64,000 nucleotides of DNA, taken from positions 26,496,271 to 26,560,270 of the forward strand of contig CM077833.1 of NCBI GenBank assembly GCA_039720395.1, given 5' to 3'. Source of the stretch: Liquidambar formosana. Lineage: Eukaryota > Streptophyta > Magnoliopsida > Saxifragales > Altingiaceae. Of this stretch, positions 1-12,718 are shown piece by piece. Below the pieces are notes generated by a model. It did no database searches. It saw nothing but the letters and a program-made list of their open reading frames with translations, and was not told the DNA's origin. Positions within the stretch are counted from its first letter, which is position 1, and the number at the start of each line of letters is the position of its first letter. The translations under genes and the position numbers were made by a program.

Positions 1-999
1 TGCAGGATGCCCAATTAAAAATTATATGTATCAAAGAATACAATTGAATAAGCATAATTTTATGGGGGTAAATACACCCACAGCAGCTCCAACCTGACTT
101 CACTATGGATTTCCCATCCCAATAAGATAATCAGACCCTCATTTATATAAATTCCAAAACTGCAACAGAAGGGAAGCCAAAATTGCAACAGAAGGGAAGC
201 CCAATCGTAATATGTTCCCAACTTGATTCTTCTGCCTGCACCTCTCATTTTCCCAACTTGACTATTATTTTATCTGCCCTATTTCCATCCTTTCATCCTC
301 ACAGCCAATGATCTTTATCTCTGGTGTCCTACCGCTCCTGGTCTGCATGTCCCAATTTTGTAAACTTACTTCACTGTATCCAGGTCCCAATGCCCACCAC
401 ACCAACCTAAGCCAAAGAGTCCTCTTTTTTTGTTTTTTTTACACCTTTCCTCTGGGGAGCGGAGGTGGGTTGGGAGGAAGAGGTCTGGAACACATTTTGG
501 TTGAAATGCAGCAACGCCAATTGTCAACTCATTAAGCTATAGGTTAAAGCTCAGAGGGGGGTGGGTTGGGAAGAGAGGTCTGGAACACATGTTGGTTGAA
601 ATACAGCAACACAAATTGTCAACTCATTAAGCTATAGGCCAAAGCTCGGAGGGGGGTGGGTTGGGAGGAGGAGGTTTGGAACACATTTTGGTTGAAATGA
701 AGCAATGCCAATTGTCAACTCATTAAGCTATAGGATAAAGCTCAAGTGTTCCACTATCGCCTATAAGTGGTACAGCTCCCCCGACCCCCCCCAAGAAAAA
801 AAGAGGGGGGGGGGGGGGAGTGCCATGCTGCAGCGGCGGGGGAAGTCAAATAGACAAAACATTTTATGCCTCCTCAAAACTTGTTAAAACTAAAGCAATA
901 AACTGATTAGCCAAACCATAAGAACTGATAACAGTTATGCAAAAGCACATGGCATATCTTTAGTGACAGCATAAGGTTCAAAACCAATTACAAAAGAGC

Positions 1000-1031
<32 letters not shown>

Positions 1032-1226
1032 TGCTCATAATAAAAGAACATAACAACTTATCTAAAATTGAATAGATATACTTGAAAGTTACTTGGAAGT
1101 AACAATTTTAAGTGCGTTTATTCATAACATTTTGCAAGAATTATAAGTTCAAAAAATAAATAAAAAATAAGTGGCCAACAAGTAACCAGTCCAGCAATGA
1201 ACTAAATCATGGCAGACTTTCTCTAC
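1..1226. other. Presumed intron of the aspartyl protease gene
   Basis: No exon of the protease C-terminus is recognisable here on the minus strand. The stretch holds the 95-bp tandem repeat, a G-run near 808-819 and an (AC)n microsatellite near 1001-1026. A donor GTAGAG begins at 1226 (reading minus), so this is most simply intron sequence running off the window. Confidence 0.6.
461..752. repeat. Three tandem copies of a ~95-bp unit
   Basis: The sequence AGGTYTGGAACACAT recurs at about 481, 576 and 672, each time followed by TTGGTTGAAAT, then AATTGTCAACTCATTAAGC and a G-rich stretch. The period is 95-96 bp and copies differ by a few substitutions. It lies in the inferred last visible intron of the protease gene. 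Confidence 0.8.
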
Positions 1227-4200
1227 CTGGGAAAACATTTTGAGGCAATCCACTTGGAGCTGGCGTAGGAGACATTTCTATAGTTGAATTCCTGCTAAAG
1301 GGAACTACAGGTGCTGGTGCAGGAACTCCAGGAATATGCAGTCCCTTCCATAGTTCAGAACAATTAGTTTTCCAGAAGCCAATCTTGTCAGACTCCCGAT
1401 CATAAGTCACAAGGGTATTACGGACAACAATTCCTGTCACAGATAAACAGAGATATAGAGAGACTCATGCACAGGCATGTCTTACTTTTTTTTTGTTTTT
1501 TTTTTTTTTTTTGGGGGGGGGGGGGGGGGGGTGGAGAGAGAGAGAGGGAGTGCTGTGTTCTCACAAAAAATGTAGAAAATACCTCCTAAAAGAGTAGTTG
1601 AATCCTTTCCATTGGGGAAAATTCCCAGGCAATATGCACCACGAACCTTTGTATGCTTTAAAGCATACCAAGAAAAAAAATATAATGAGAAAAGATATGT
1701 TATAAAATATAAATACATTAAACAATGATTATCAAGAGCACCAGCTTATACAACAACATACTCAAAACATTTTAAATCAGCTATGCCAGCAATTAGAGGC
1801 CCACTGTCAATTTTAAGAAGGCATAGTGTTAAGAAAGAGAACTAGCCAAATTACCCGAAACAAGTAGTTTTCTGGAGACAATGACAGCTTTTGTCCATTG
1901 CTAAATACCATGTTAACATCTGGAAAGGTCTTTGAGAGTTGGGAGACATCCCTGAAGCACAATTCAAGTAAATCACTGAAACGTAGTGCCAGCACAACTA
2001 ATCAACCAAGAGATGCTAAAATGAAAGATATATGATTTACTATAGCAATACCTTCCAGCACCCAAGAAACAAATATCATTAAAATTTGGGTCAGGACCGT
2101 CTATCTGTTTAAGGTGAAAACTTTCCTTTATAATCTGCAAATATACACTCAAGATCAGCCTAAATTGAATGTCCGATCAAACAACATTATTTTAGAATAT
2201 ACATATATATATATATATATATATAGCATATAATATGAGAACATGGCTTATTCAATAAATTTTATGTCGGATGAAAATTTATTAAGGACACTTAAAAAAG
2301 ATGAACAGCTGGTTTGTGTTGTTGACAGCACTGTAAGAGTTTTAAGATCACAGCATGTATAGCACAACATTGGCATGTAAAAGGTATCGTCTGCTAAAAC
2401 ACTGCTCACAAAATCAGCTGTAACAACCATCTAGTGCCCAGATTTTCGTTTTCAAGATAGATCAGCAACACCAAGTCATTTAAACATTTGAGAGAATTCA
2501 AATCTGGGTGTATATCCATAAACTATATATATTATATACACAAAGAGAACAACTACTCAACTCATCAAAGCCTCATATACAAACTACTTCATGAATCCAA
2601 CTTCACCATTCAGCTTTATCACAGAACTAAATTAAGAATAGGATGAATCTTAGAGCAATGAAATCTTACAGCATCCTTAAAAGCATCAAAAGATTCATCT
2701 GGAAGGTAAGCATAAGTAGTGCCACTATCCAGGACAGTCCCATGCCTTCCATCAAATATCTTTGGGCTTAATTGCAATGGCTTCCCAGCGACATGAATTT
2801 CCTTCAACTCAATATTGTAATATGGACTGTTTCCATCCCGAAACTAAAGTAAATGGGTGAGTTGTATCGAATGCATTATTAAGAGAGATAGATTGACTAC
2901 TAGAATATTATAGAAGTACTCTACCTGCGGGAAGGGTCTGAACGGGAAAACACCATATCAGGGGGAGGAGGAATTCTACCAAGAACCATTGCACCTCCGC
3001 CTACATCCATCCCACCATAACATAATGAAAATGAATCACTAATAGCACCCTTGTCAACAAGTTGATCCACAACACTAAGCTGACCACGACCCAAACCCAT
3101 TATCCCATCAGCATGTTGGCTGTAAAGATCACCAGTTTCCATATCTTCACAACCAAACACAGCACGTTGGGGCACAAGTTCACTTTCATTGCCAAATGCA
3201 ATGATGTCCTCACCAAGCACGCCACTGCTAGAGCTCATCTCAGCATAGCGCCTCTCATACGTGCAATATGTTCCCTCATTGTCACAGCTACAATCGATGT
3301 TGCACTTTACAGGTTGGTAAGTGTTAGACAAATCCGGTCGGAACCTTGGATCCTGGATGACAACAGATATAGATGTTCAACCTCGTGCAAAGAAATAAAC
3401 CCATATACAGGTGCAACTGTTTAACAAATCTAGACACAAAATAACTTTCCTGACATTTGATTGCCAAGAAAAAGGAGGAAAAAAAGAATATAAATCAATA
3501 TCAAGACTATTATGTTTTATGCTGTTTTAGTTTCCAAAAGAAAATTGAAAATTTCAACTCAACTAAAGCAGGTAGTTGTACTAAGTCAGTTTAGTGAAGT
3601 AGATATATATATAATAATAGTGAAAAAAAAAAAATGGGTCCTCTGCAATAATGATAAGATTCCAATTCAAAACTTCAATTTATTTTTTCTATCATTTTTT
3701 CAGCCTTGTATAATATTCCAGAGAAAATGATTTGTCAAAAATAATAGTACAGACAACATAATTCTAATTCTAATAATGGATAAAAGTTGATGACACCATT
3801 AACATTTCGCAACAGCGTGAAAAGAAATTACCCGTAAGAAAACAAAATCAAATGCCAATATTCCGAACTCAATTCCACAATTGAATCAATTTCTTGATGG
3901 AAAAGAGCATATATATGTTTGTGTGTGATGGATGAGCCACTAGTTCAAGCTACACCTGGGAAAAGCCTATAAGTCTATAACAAACTCCCTCCCTCTCTAC
4001 TGAGGCACTGATACACTATGTAATATGTTATATGAAACATGGAAACAAAGCCCTTTTACCTGATGTATCCCGCAGTGCTTACAATTAGAGCACGGAACAT
4101 ATGTGACGGTACTTCCCGTATCCACAATCAAAGCGAATTCCTGAGGAGGTGTTCCAATCCAAAGCCGGGTCGTATAATACCTGCAAAACATCAAAATTCA

Positions 4201-4582
4201 AAAATCTCAAATTCGATACACCTAAATTATCAATTTGATCAAAGCGAATAGCCAAAATCATTGTAGGGGAAATTCAATTTCACCCGTTTCTGAGGAGATC
4301 GTCGTGGAGCCTCATGCGAGCGTTGTTGGTGTGATGCTCCGATTTCCGCAGCTGTCGCCGGCGAGAATTTCCCGCCAAATCCATCCGATGCCGGGATGAA
4401 TTTAGGGGTGAGAGATGTAGAGGAAGGATCATAGGTGGACGATCTGCGTGTCGTCTGTGGCCATCAAAATTTTTGAAGACGTCGTTCACGGCGGAGGAAT
4501 GGACGCCGGAAAGATCGGTTACGGCGAAAGACGCGATGAGGAGGATTGAGGCCAGTTGAGCCCAGGTCAGGGTCCGAGCCAT
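1227..4582 (-). CDS. Plant A1-family aspartyl protease (nucellin-like), 3' end outside window
   Basis: Pepsin-like aspartic endopeptidase, probably secreted or membrane-anchored. Eight exons are visible, all with consistent phases: 4582-4284, 4180-4060, 3352-2925, 2826-2670, 2134-2052, 1951-1855, 1655-1583, 1433-1227 (about 488 codons). The ATG at 4582 is followed by a hydrophobic signal-peptide stretch (about residues 7-25). The first active-site motif VDTGSTVTYVPC has its Asp near residue 120; the second, LDSGTTYAYLP, has its Asp near 316. A cysteine-rich nucellin-type insert (NIDCSCDNEGTYC) follows the first. Exon 8 carries GFWKTNCSELW and then a Pro/Ser-rich linker. In homologs this linker is followed by a further domain and a C-terminal membrane helix; neither is seen here, so at least one more exon must lie left of position 1 after an intron of over 1.2 kb. 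An in-frame extension upstream of 4582 begins with TTG, so I reject it as the start. The family is certain; substrate and orthology are not. Confidence 0.88.
1491..1545. repeat. Compound T-run / G-run / GA microsatellite
   Basis: A T-rich tract runs directly into a run of about 18 G and then GA repeats, inside the intron between protease exons 7 and 8. On the other strand this reads as a C-run followed by an A-run, a pattern seen at several other places in the window. Confidence 0.8.
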
Positions 4583-5783
4583 GGTTCTTCCGTGGCTCGT
4601 GGATAATTGGGAATTGGGGATGCACGATGTGGGATGGTGGAGAAGATGGTTCACGAGAGACGACGAAAAGACTTCCGTCCGATGGAGAAAGCAAAGGTCA
4701 CCGGCTTTGGCATTTGAATAGTTGGCCAATTACATTGAGCCACGTCATGGTCGTCGATGTGTAGTCGTCGCGTCAGTAAAGTCAAGGGTAATCTCATGCT
4801 TTACTCTTTTGTTGTTAGGGAAAATGCAGTTTGACCCCTTGAATTATAGCATTTTAATCGGCGGCCCCTTACATTTTTTATTTTATTTTATAGGAGTACT
4901 ATGTTATGGCCTCTTTTGATCGATTAAATAAAGCCACATCATCTTTGTCCGATCGAGGAATGTTAACGTCTATTTTGCCCTCATCAACCTCTTCCACCAT
5001 CAACCCATCACCTCTACCTCTACCTCTACCCCAACCCACTCACCGAATTTAGATTTGGTGCAATTGACTATTTTTACTGTGTAGTACAGTAAACGTAGAA
5101 TTGATGGCACGTGAACAAAAAAGAGAAATGAAAGAGTGTTAAGTGTCAAATGCATCTTTCGAATTTCAACCCTTCATTTTTCCTTATTGCCATGTGTCAT
5201 CGATCCTACGTTTACTACATTATGCAGTAACTATACCAAATCCAAATCCCTCATTCACCTGCTAAGGTTGGACCTCTGAATTTTAGTCCCCCCACCCCAA
5301 CACCAAAAAAAAAAGGTATTGAATTTTGGAGCCTTGGATAAATTATGAAGGAACAGGCAAATTCTGCATAAAATGTCACATAGAAACTGAAACAACCTCA
5401 ACAGAATCAATGCCTTTAAGAGTCGAATAAAATATCTTGAACATTAGGTATAATGTATAACAACCAAAGTGGGAAGCCTTCAAAATATACAGTTTGGAAA
5501 CACGTATTGTATCATCCCTTTTAAATCCCCTTCAAGAGTCGAGAGGACGGTATATAAAATTCAAGTTAGCTCCTACAGGTTCTCCACTGCCTTCCAGTTT
5601 CCTTCTTCCAGCAACACAAAATGACTACAAATTACAGACACCCACAACCACCTTACACAATGACAGTAATAAACTCAACCCCCCACCAGCACCTAAAATA
5701 TCTTCAAAAAGAGACAGAAAGATCAATAGACAACATATGAGCGACACCCTTTAGAGGTATAGCAGAATGTGCTTAAATACACC
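4583..5783. other. Spacer between aspartyl protease and Pumilio genes
   Basis: This holds the protease promoter and 5' leader at its left (the gene reads leftward from 4582) and the Pumilio 3' UTR at its right. The middle contains a foldback inverted repeat (5051-5243) and a pyrimidine-rich stretch. No TATA box stands out upstream of 4582 and I see no further gene. Confidence 0.6.
5051..5243. mobile_element. Foldback MITE-like inverted repeat
   Basis: The left part (GATTTGGTGCAATTGACT, then AGTAAACGTAGAATTGATGG) matches the reverse complement of the right part (ACCAAATC; CATCGATCCTACGTTTACT) with scattered mismatches over roughly 80 bp per arm. No open reading frame or clear target duplication was found, so the superfamily is unknown. 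Confidence 0.55.
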
Positions 5784-8700
5784 TCATTTTTGTACATTTC
5801 TGTACATGTTGCCCAGCTTCCTCCTGTCAAACCAAGAGAGGACCTTTTTCCCATATAGATTGCTGCGCATCGATGGAGAATGCGTCTGAACCAAACTTAC
5901 TAGGGCATTGTGGATGAGACCCTGCGCTTGCAGCAAAAAGAAATACGTCACAACCAAACAATGAAGCTTAGCCAATATCAAGGGCGGCTTAAGCAACTCT
6001 TCACAAAGTAAAAGCCTGAGTCAAGCATGCAGCAACCACAGGTGACAGGACCCATCACAGAATTATATATCAAAACCTGATGAATAATAACATTGACATT
6101 CTGACCTATCTTAATCATGGTTTAATAATAACATTAACATTCCTTATAAAAGAAATAATAACATTGACATTCTGATCTATCTTAATCATGGTTTAATAAA
6201 TGTCACAAAGATTACACCTTACTGGGTTGATTTGCACATAAAACCATGAGCAAATAAAACCTTTTTTTTTTTTTTACTTAAAGCAACTAAAAAGAATACT
6301 TTGTTTCTAATGCCATTTGAAATAAAAGTGTTTAGCACCATGTAAGAAATCAGTCGTAGGATTCAATTCATGTCTATAAAATAAAAATAAAAATAAATAT
6401 GTAAACATGTTTGAAAAATGATAAGTGTTTTGTATTCGGGTCAATTGGGTCCAAGAGCCCAACCCAAACCAATTTAGCCCAGATGGCTAGACAAATTTGA
6501 GTCAGGCAATGCCAGCTCTATATAAACCCATTCTTCAGGCATATCTAACAAACAGAATGGATACGGTGGGATTGTTTGGGTGATCTGACCTTAGACACCG
6601 ACAATGCCGACTGAATAACATAATTTCCAAAAGGATCCACGAGAAGCATAGAAACATTTGGACTTCTGAGCAACTCCATTATAATCTGTCTGGAAAGCTC
6701 TTCTCCTGATTCTATCAAACATTTCTCCACAACATTACTACCGTACTTGTTGCAGGAAAGAGAGAAGTAACTTCCTCCAAGCTGTTTTAAAAGCTTTGCT
6801 GTGACTCGTGGTATCCTCAGTCCCACTATATGTTGCACCACATAGTTGCTAGAACAAAAAAGAAAGAAGCATATCAAGATCCTAATGCAATTAGGCCAGA
6901 AGTAAAGGATGGATAAGGTGGTTTTACAGATACAAACCCGTAGCGATCTTCTGCCAGAAGTAGTGCATTTGATATTATCTCAGCCACTAGACGTTCTCTA
7001 GGTTCTCCTTGAGAATGTTCCACACATGACTGCAGCACACAACATCCGCTTTTATCGGTTGCAATTCCCCAAGAGTTATTGGCTACCTCACTCAAAAGAT
7101 ACTGCAAAGACAACCCAGTGTCAGTAAATTCATGAAGCCAGAAACCAAACTAAATCGTTTGGTATAATCGAAAGTGGATACTACAACTGGTTCAGGGAAC
7201 TCGTACTAGTACAGAGACACGGGAAAATGCTTTTTGATGGCATTTTCTACACTTCTCCACAATGAACTGAAGGGTTTCCTTCACATTTTTTTGAGCGATA
7301 AGAGTTCTCTGAGAAATTGACTAGCAACACACATCCGTTCCATCTCACATAGCATAGATACACATATGACATAAAATATAAAAAATTTAATTAAATGGCA
7401 CATGCCTAATTAAAAACACATACATTTCTTCCTATGATGATATTCGGTTGAAACAAACAAAGTCCAAGCATACTTTATTAATTGATTAATTTTTACCATG
7501 GGGATACAAACTCATTGAGGCAACTAAAGCTTATAGATCAACCAATCATATACTTCTGTACAGCATAAACACAATAAACACAAACAGATATATGAGTAAC
7601 AACCCCAATGAGATACAATGCTTTTTTGCAGGCTAAAGGAAACTGAAACTCGGGGTTAATTAAGGGCAAGCAACAAACACCAATATAATATGTAACACCA
7701 GACATCTGTAAATTTTTCTTCTAGATCTCATGAAAATTGTACAATCAATACTTATCCCTCTACATGCCCAGTACTGCCAGACCAAAAATTTAAATCCATC
7801 TCTACTGGAATCTTGTTTGACTCACACGGTTAGACCAGTCCATCAAGATTTGCATGCCATTCGAAGGGAAAAAATCCACCCTATAAAATAAATAAAAAAA
7901 AACTATAACTTGAGTAAAGGTTTTCTGTCATTGCAATGACGGAATGTTATGTAAGGGTTTTCCTTTTCGAAATGGTAGTCCCCAGAAGGTCATTCACTGG
8001 CATCAACAAAAATGTGATTGTGAAACCAACAAAAGGCAGGTGTACTGGAGTAGAATACAACAATAAAAAATTTTCTTGAAATCAAGGCAGCTGATTATAT
8101 TGTGGAGTGATATATAAACTTAGCCTCATTCTTTCACTAAATTAAATAAAAAAAGAATAATGCAACATCTTCACCGTTACAAAAATTAAAAGTAGCTCAA
8201 AATCTATCATCCGAATTCAACATGATCACTAGTCATGCCCAACTGCCCACCATAGATAACTTAGTATTTCCTTCAAGTCCTCAATAGATACTTCCATAAG
8301 CTCAAAGCTTAAAAAAGGGTAGGCCTATTTCCCCACCTTTTTATGTTAATCCACACCCTTCCATGGCATGGCCATGTAAGGGTGTGGATTTGCCGAAAAG
8401 GGTGTGGAAATAGGCCTACCCCTTAAAAAACACCACTGATTCTATGTTTAACAGTTCTTTGATGAAAGAAAGAACTAGTATATACTTCTGGGCAGATTCA
8501 ACAGACTTAAACCCTTCAACAACAACTCTTCTTCAAGTCTCCAAGGAAATAAGTTGCCACCTAACATGCAATAAACCTATAAATGATAATTAATCAAAAA
8601 TTGTGATGATGAATATGGAAACCCCATAGTTTTCCCCTGCTGAGTGCAAGGTTCAGAGCTTTCATGCCACCTAAAATGGCATCAAGAAGCTGTCAAGAAT

Positions 8701-10424
8701 ACTAAGATGGGCCACCTCTCAAAATCACACTGCAGGTATTTCTTTGGTTATAAACATGTAGTACTGGCACAACTATGAGGGCCTATTCGGTTGACTCCAT
8801 GTCGACCTCTCCCACAAACACAACTGAATCGATATATGCTCGATTAACTTAAGAATGCAACTCAGCAACTACAAAAACAACCATGTAAAAGCACAACAAT
8901 GCCAGAAGTAATTATTACTAATTGACACAGTTGATAAACAAACATAAACAGATTTAACATAAAGTTTCAATCAAATTGCAGCATATACCAGTTTTTAATC
9001 GAATAGAGAAAGATCATACAAATCTGAAACCAAAAAAAAAAAAAATACTCAACATTATTACCTTATTGTCTTCATTAGAGAAATGTTTTAAGCAATGTTG
9101 GATTACATGATGACCGTTCATGTCCTTTGTCAATGCAACGGCACCGGGGCTTAGAGCTGACATAACCAAGGAGATTTGCTGTGGGGTTGTTAGATGCTCC
9201 AATAACTTCTGCACCGCGCGAGTTCTGCAACAAGAAATTCAAAAATGTTATACCTGTCGAAACCCGATTGACCTCTGCCACTGTAATTTAAGAAAAACCA
9301 AAAGTGCTAGTTCTTGCATCTTCCCAAACAATTAAACAAAGAAAGTAATTAAAACCCACATACCCATGCATGTTGAGGCATATACTAACGAGTTGAAATT
9401 TGTTTTTAGTCACCGAAAGAAGAATCCGAGTCCTCTGTTCTTCATTGCAAACCTCCACAAGCTTCTGAACAAGGTAATTCCCAAACTGGTCCAGCATCAA
9501 CTCGCCCACATGGCCTATAACCTCAGAGAATATCATCTGAATTTCCTCATCCTTTATACCATCAAACTTCATTTGCAAGAATCGACATCCATATTGATCC
9601 GTGGCCAACGACACTATCCTACCCCGCAAATCTCCTAAACCCACATAATTCAAAGGCTGCTGCAAACGTGGATTATACAAACTAGACCTTAAATCATTCG
9701 TGTCTTTCGATACGAAACCACCCAACACTCCACAAGAATCCACCGTCGAATCACGCAAGAGCTTATTTTTGTGTGAACGAGGAATAATTGGTGACCCATT
9801 AATAACCTCTCCTCGCTGCAACAATCGTCTAGGTGAATGGTTATGGCGCCCATGCCCCTCAGCAGAATCACGCGAAAACCCATTACCATTCAAAAAGTTT
9901 TCGCTAACGACCGATGTCGGATAGGAAGCAGAGTGAAAATTCTCCCAATCCTCATAGTCAAACTCACCCACCATTTGACAATGACCATAATCTTGCAAAC
10001 CCATATAACCCACAGCACCAAAACCATTGTTCTGTAAACTCCCATTGTTCTGAAAACCCAAATCCCACAACTCAGTGTTAGTTTGTTCTATCTCTTCCAC
10101 AGAAAGAGGCCAAAAGCCCTCACCACCGTTCATATAACCATTTTCGTGGTCGCCCACCACCGACCCATCAACAATACCACCGTCCAGACCCGGTAAAAGA
10201 CACAAGGACCGGTTAGGAGGGTATGCGGAGAGATTAAGACGAGAAAAGGCGCCTTCTAGGGTTTGATTAGGATCAGTTTCTACGAAGAAAGGGTTTTGTA
10301 TCGAAGAATCAGGTGGGTTTGGGTAAAGGTGGCGGCCATGGCTTTCCGTTGTCATTGTCCCAACTTGAACCGGTGGTTCGGAGAAATATCGATCAAGATT
10401 TCGGCCACCGCCTCTTTTCTCCAT
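5784..10424 (-). CDS. Pumilio/PUF-family RNA-binding protein (APUM12-like), 594 aa
   Basis: Post-transcriptional regulator that binds mRNA 3' UTRs through PUF repeats. Five exons join in phase: 10424-9364, 9224-9062, 7101-6938, 6848-6590, 5921-5784. ATG 10424 is chosen because the upstream in-frame extension starts with TTG. Residues 1-260 are low-complexity (Asn/Gly-rich); residues about 265-580 hold eight PUF repeats with cores DQYGCRFLQ, DQFGNYLVQ, NMHGTRAVQ, DMNGHHVIQ, DKSGCCVLQ, DRYGNYVVQ, NKYGSNVVE and DPFGNYVIQ. The C-terminal helix ends GKKVLSWFDRRKL. By the known PUF code, repeats 8 to 1 read U-G-U-A-N-A-U-A, the classical Pumilio element, with an unusual His-His pair in repeat 4. 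The divergent N-terminus and single-domain layout resemble the Arabidopsis APUM7-12 group; the exact ortholog is uncertain. Intron 2 (about 2 kb) carries a small transposon. Confidence 0.92.
6083..6198. repeat. Direct repeat of ~46 bp in Pumilio intron 4
   Basis: AATAATAACATTGACATTCT followed by a TATCTTAATCATGGTTTAATAA tract occurs at about 6083 and again at about 6150 with one substitution, separated by a short related spacer. It looks like a local duplication and lies between exons 4 and 5. Confidence 0.7.
8317..8422. mobile_element. 106-bp hAT-like MITE in Pumilio intron 2
   Basis: Terminal inverted repeats GGGTAGGCCTATTTCC (left) and GGAAATAGGCCTACCC (right) pair over about 21 bp with one mismatch. 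The element is flanked by identical TTAAAAAA (8309-8316 and 8423-8430), an 8-bp duplication fitting hAT. The inner part forms a second imperfect palindrome around CCATGGCATGGCCATG. Confidence 0.8.
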
Positions 10425-12718
10425 TTTTTGTAACGTCAAAGAGTATATAGGCTGAAAAAATTTGAGAGAGAGAGAGGGTTATGAGAGATTGAGGGTTTCT
10501 GTAGAGTGGGTTTTATAGATATAGTGGGGAGTATAATAAATAAATATACTGTAATAATTTATGGACGAAGAACACAAGGAAGTGCGACACCGTGTGGGAA
10601 TTTTGGGGATTTTGTGGGGTTGGGCTTCGAATGGAGACCGAAGAGACCTTGACTGAGAGGAGTCATAGATGGAAAGAGAGGACTGAGGCAGCGTGAGTCT
10701 TGCATGCAATATATGGAAAGTTTTCATGCTGCGAGAGTACGCGTCTGTCGCCTCCGAGGTGCTTCCCTGCCGTCAAAATGCCACGTGGCATAAGTGGGGC
10801 GAGCCAATTCACGATCCCTGTTTGGCAGTGATGCGGTGAGAATTCTAGATCGTTCGATGGCCTAAGTTCCCATGTGAAGTTGCACCATCAGATTGTAGGT
10901 TCTGTCCCGTGACGAATGGTTCAAACAATCATATTATGTTTTTTTTTTTTTTTTAATTTGGGGGGCTTGCACAGTTAACATTTTTGTAATTCTGTTAGAG
11001 CCCAACACTGCCAATGGCTCGCAGTAATAATCCTTTTGAACAATCAAGCTTGAAGTACCAAAGATGGTGGGAGTTTGGATAATTCTAAAGGTTAATATCC
11101 TGCAATGTATAAAAAAAAAAACACATAAAAAAATTCATCACCTTCTCATCTTTTTTTCTTTTTCATTCTTTTTTTTTCCATTTTTTTTCCCTAAATGCTG
11201 AATGATCTGTTACACGAATTGTTGGCACAAATACAAGACATAAACTCCACTTCTAGCACAAGACCTGTGTTGAGTGTGGGACAGAAGACTATGTGTTAAA
11301 AGGATTAACTGGGGTCAAAACCTCATACTTTTTTTTGTTAAAAAAAAATTAATAAAAAAAATGGATTTAGGGTGTGTGTTTGTTTGGATTGTAGAACTGG
11401 GCTAAATTTATGGTCAAAATAATAGTATCACTGGTACGTGAGGACTTGGGAGTTGGGAGGGAAGCCTAATTTAGTAAGTACGTTTTATTCCCTTTCAGTG
11501 TTGAACATTAGACGTCAAATGACAATGAAACTCCTTTACATGTGTAGGAAAATAACTTGGGAATCATTTTCGGGGAAAAAAAGGGGAATTGACTAAGAAA
11601 TACATAGTCTAACGGTGCAATGAAATTATTAAATTTAAAATAATAATAATAATAATAAACAATGTGGGTAGAAGAAGCCAAAGCCATAATCTTCCAGACG
11701 CGTGATATGTGTAAACTGTAGAGAGAAGTTTCACAGAGCATTCATATTTTTCATTTTATTTTATTTTTTATTGGTGGAGGAATTGCAAGTATTCTCTCTA
11801 AATCAATTGAGTCTAATTTGACCTCAATGAATAAAATCATAGAGAATCATAGAGAAACAATTACACGTCACGCTGTTATTGTTAAAACTCGAAACCTTAA
11901 CTACTTCAATTCCACTTCTTTTATGGGAAAGTGGAAATTTTTTTTTGACAAATTGAGAGGCAAAGCATTCAAATTGGGTTTGATACTCTTGCAGTTACTG
12001 CGAAATTACTCCTGTAGCATGGTCATCTTCTACACTTCTATTCAACTGCAGGTAAATGTCGGGATCATGGGAAAGTTCCAGCAACTTTCTTCAACTTAAA
12101 TTGTATACGTTGATTTTGACCAACCATTGCCGTTTTCCTCAAGTAATGCAATTATAGGATTTCATATTTTGATTCTTCTTCGCCTCCCTTTTCCCACATA
12201 TTTTCAGCAACCAAACGGTGCTGTAACAAAATTCTACCGTTACGCATGGCTTTGACCATTAGCCTCATCATTCATCTTTAGAATTGAACAACGTATGCAG
12301 ATATTGGTTCTTAATCAAAATCGAATCATGGAGGTTGACGCCCTTGCACTTGGATGGCTCTTTCAGTTTCTCCATTATACCGACTGTTCGCAAAAATTTT
12401 TTTAAAAAATAAAAATTAAAAAGGTGCTGTTTGCAAGTTAGAATACCCTTTTCATTTGAGAACATAGCAGTTTTTCTTTTTTCTTTTTGCCTTTAAGGGT
12501 GATGAAGGTTTTGATCCGACCAATCTCTTGGTCGGGTACAATCCCTTGCCTCATACGCACAAGACAATTATGGGGCTTAAAGGGATGGTAGGGAAGACAA
12601 TTATCGGACTTAAAGGGATGGTAGCTGATAACGTAGCTAGGTACATGTTATATAATACTACATTGCATATGGCATACACAAAGATCCGCACCCAACAACA
12701 ATATATGTCACCAAACCA
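10425..12718. other. Spacer right of the Pumilio gene, no gene seen
   Basis: The first few hundred bases hold the Pumilio promoter region. The rest is AT-rich with T-runs (10938-10955), a (TAA)n tract near 11638-11658 and scattered short ORFs with no recognisable protein. No clear transposon ends were found here. Confidence 0.55.
10511..10518 (-). promoter_or_regulatory. Putative TATA box of the Pumilio gene
   Basis: On the minus strand CTATAAAA lies about 87-94 bp before the ATG at 10424, and a GA/CT-rich leader follows it. Position and sequence fit a plant TATA box. This is inference from position only. Confidence 0.45.

Noticed and set aside
4583..4729. In-frame N-terminal extension of the aspartyl protease
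   Set aside because: It begins with TTG, and the ATG at 4582 is followed directly by a good signal peptide.
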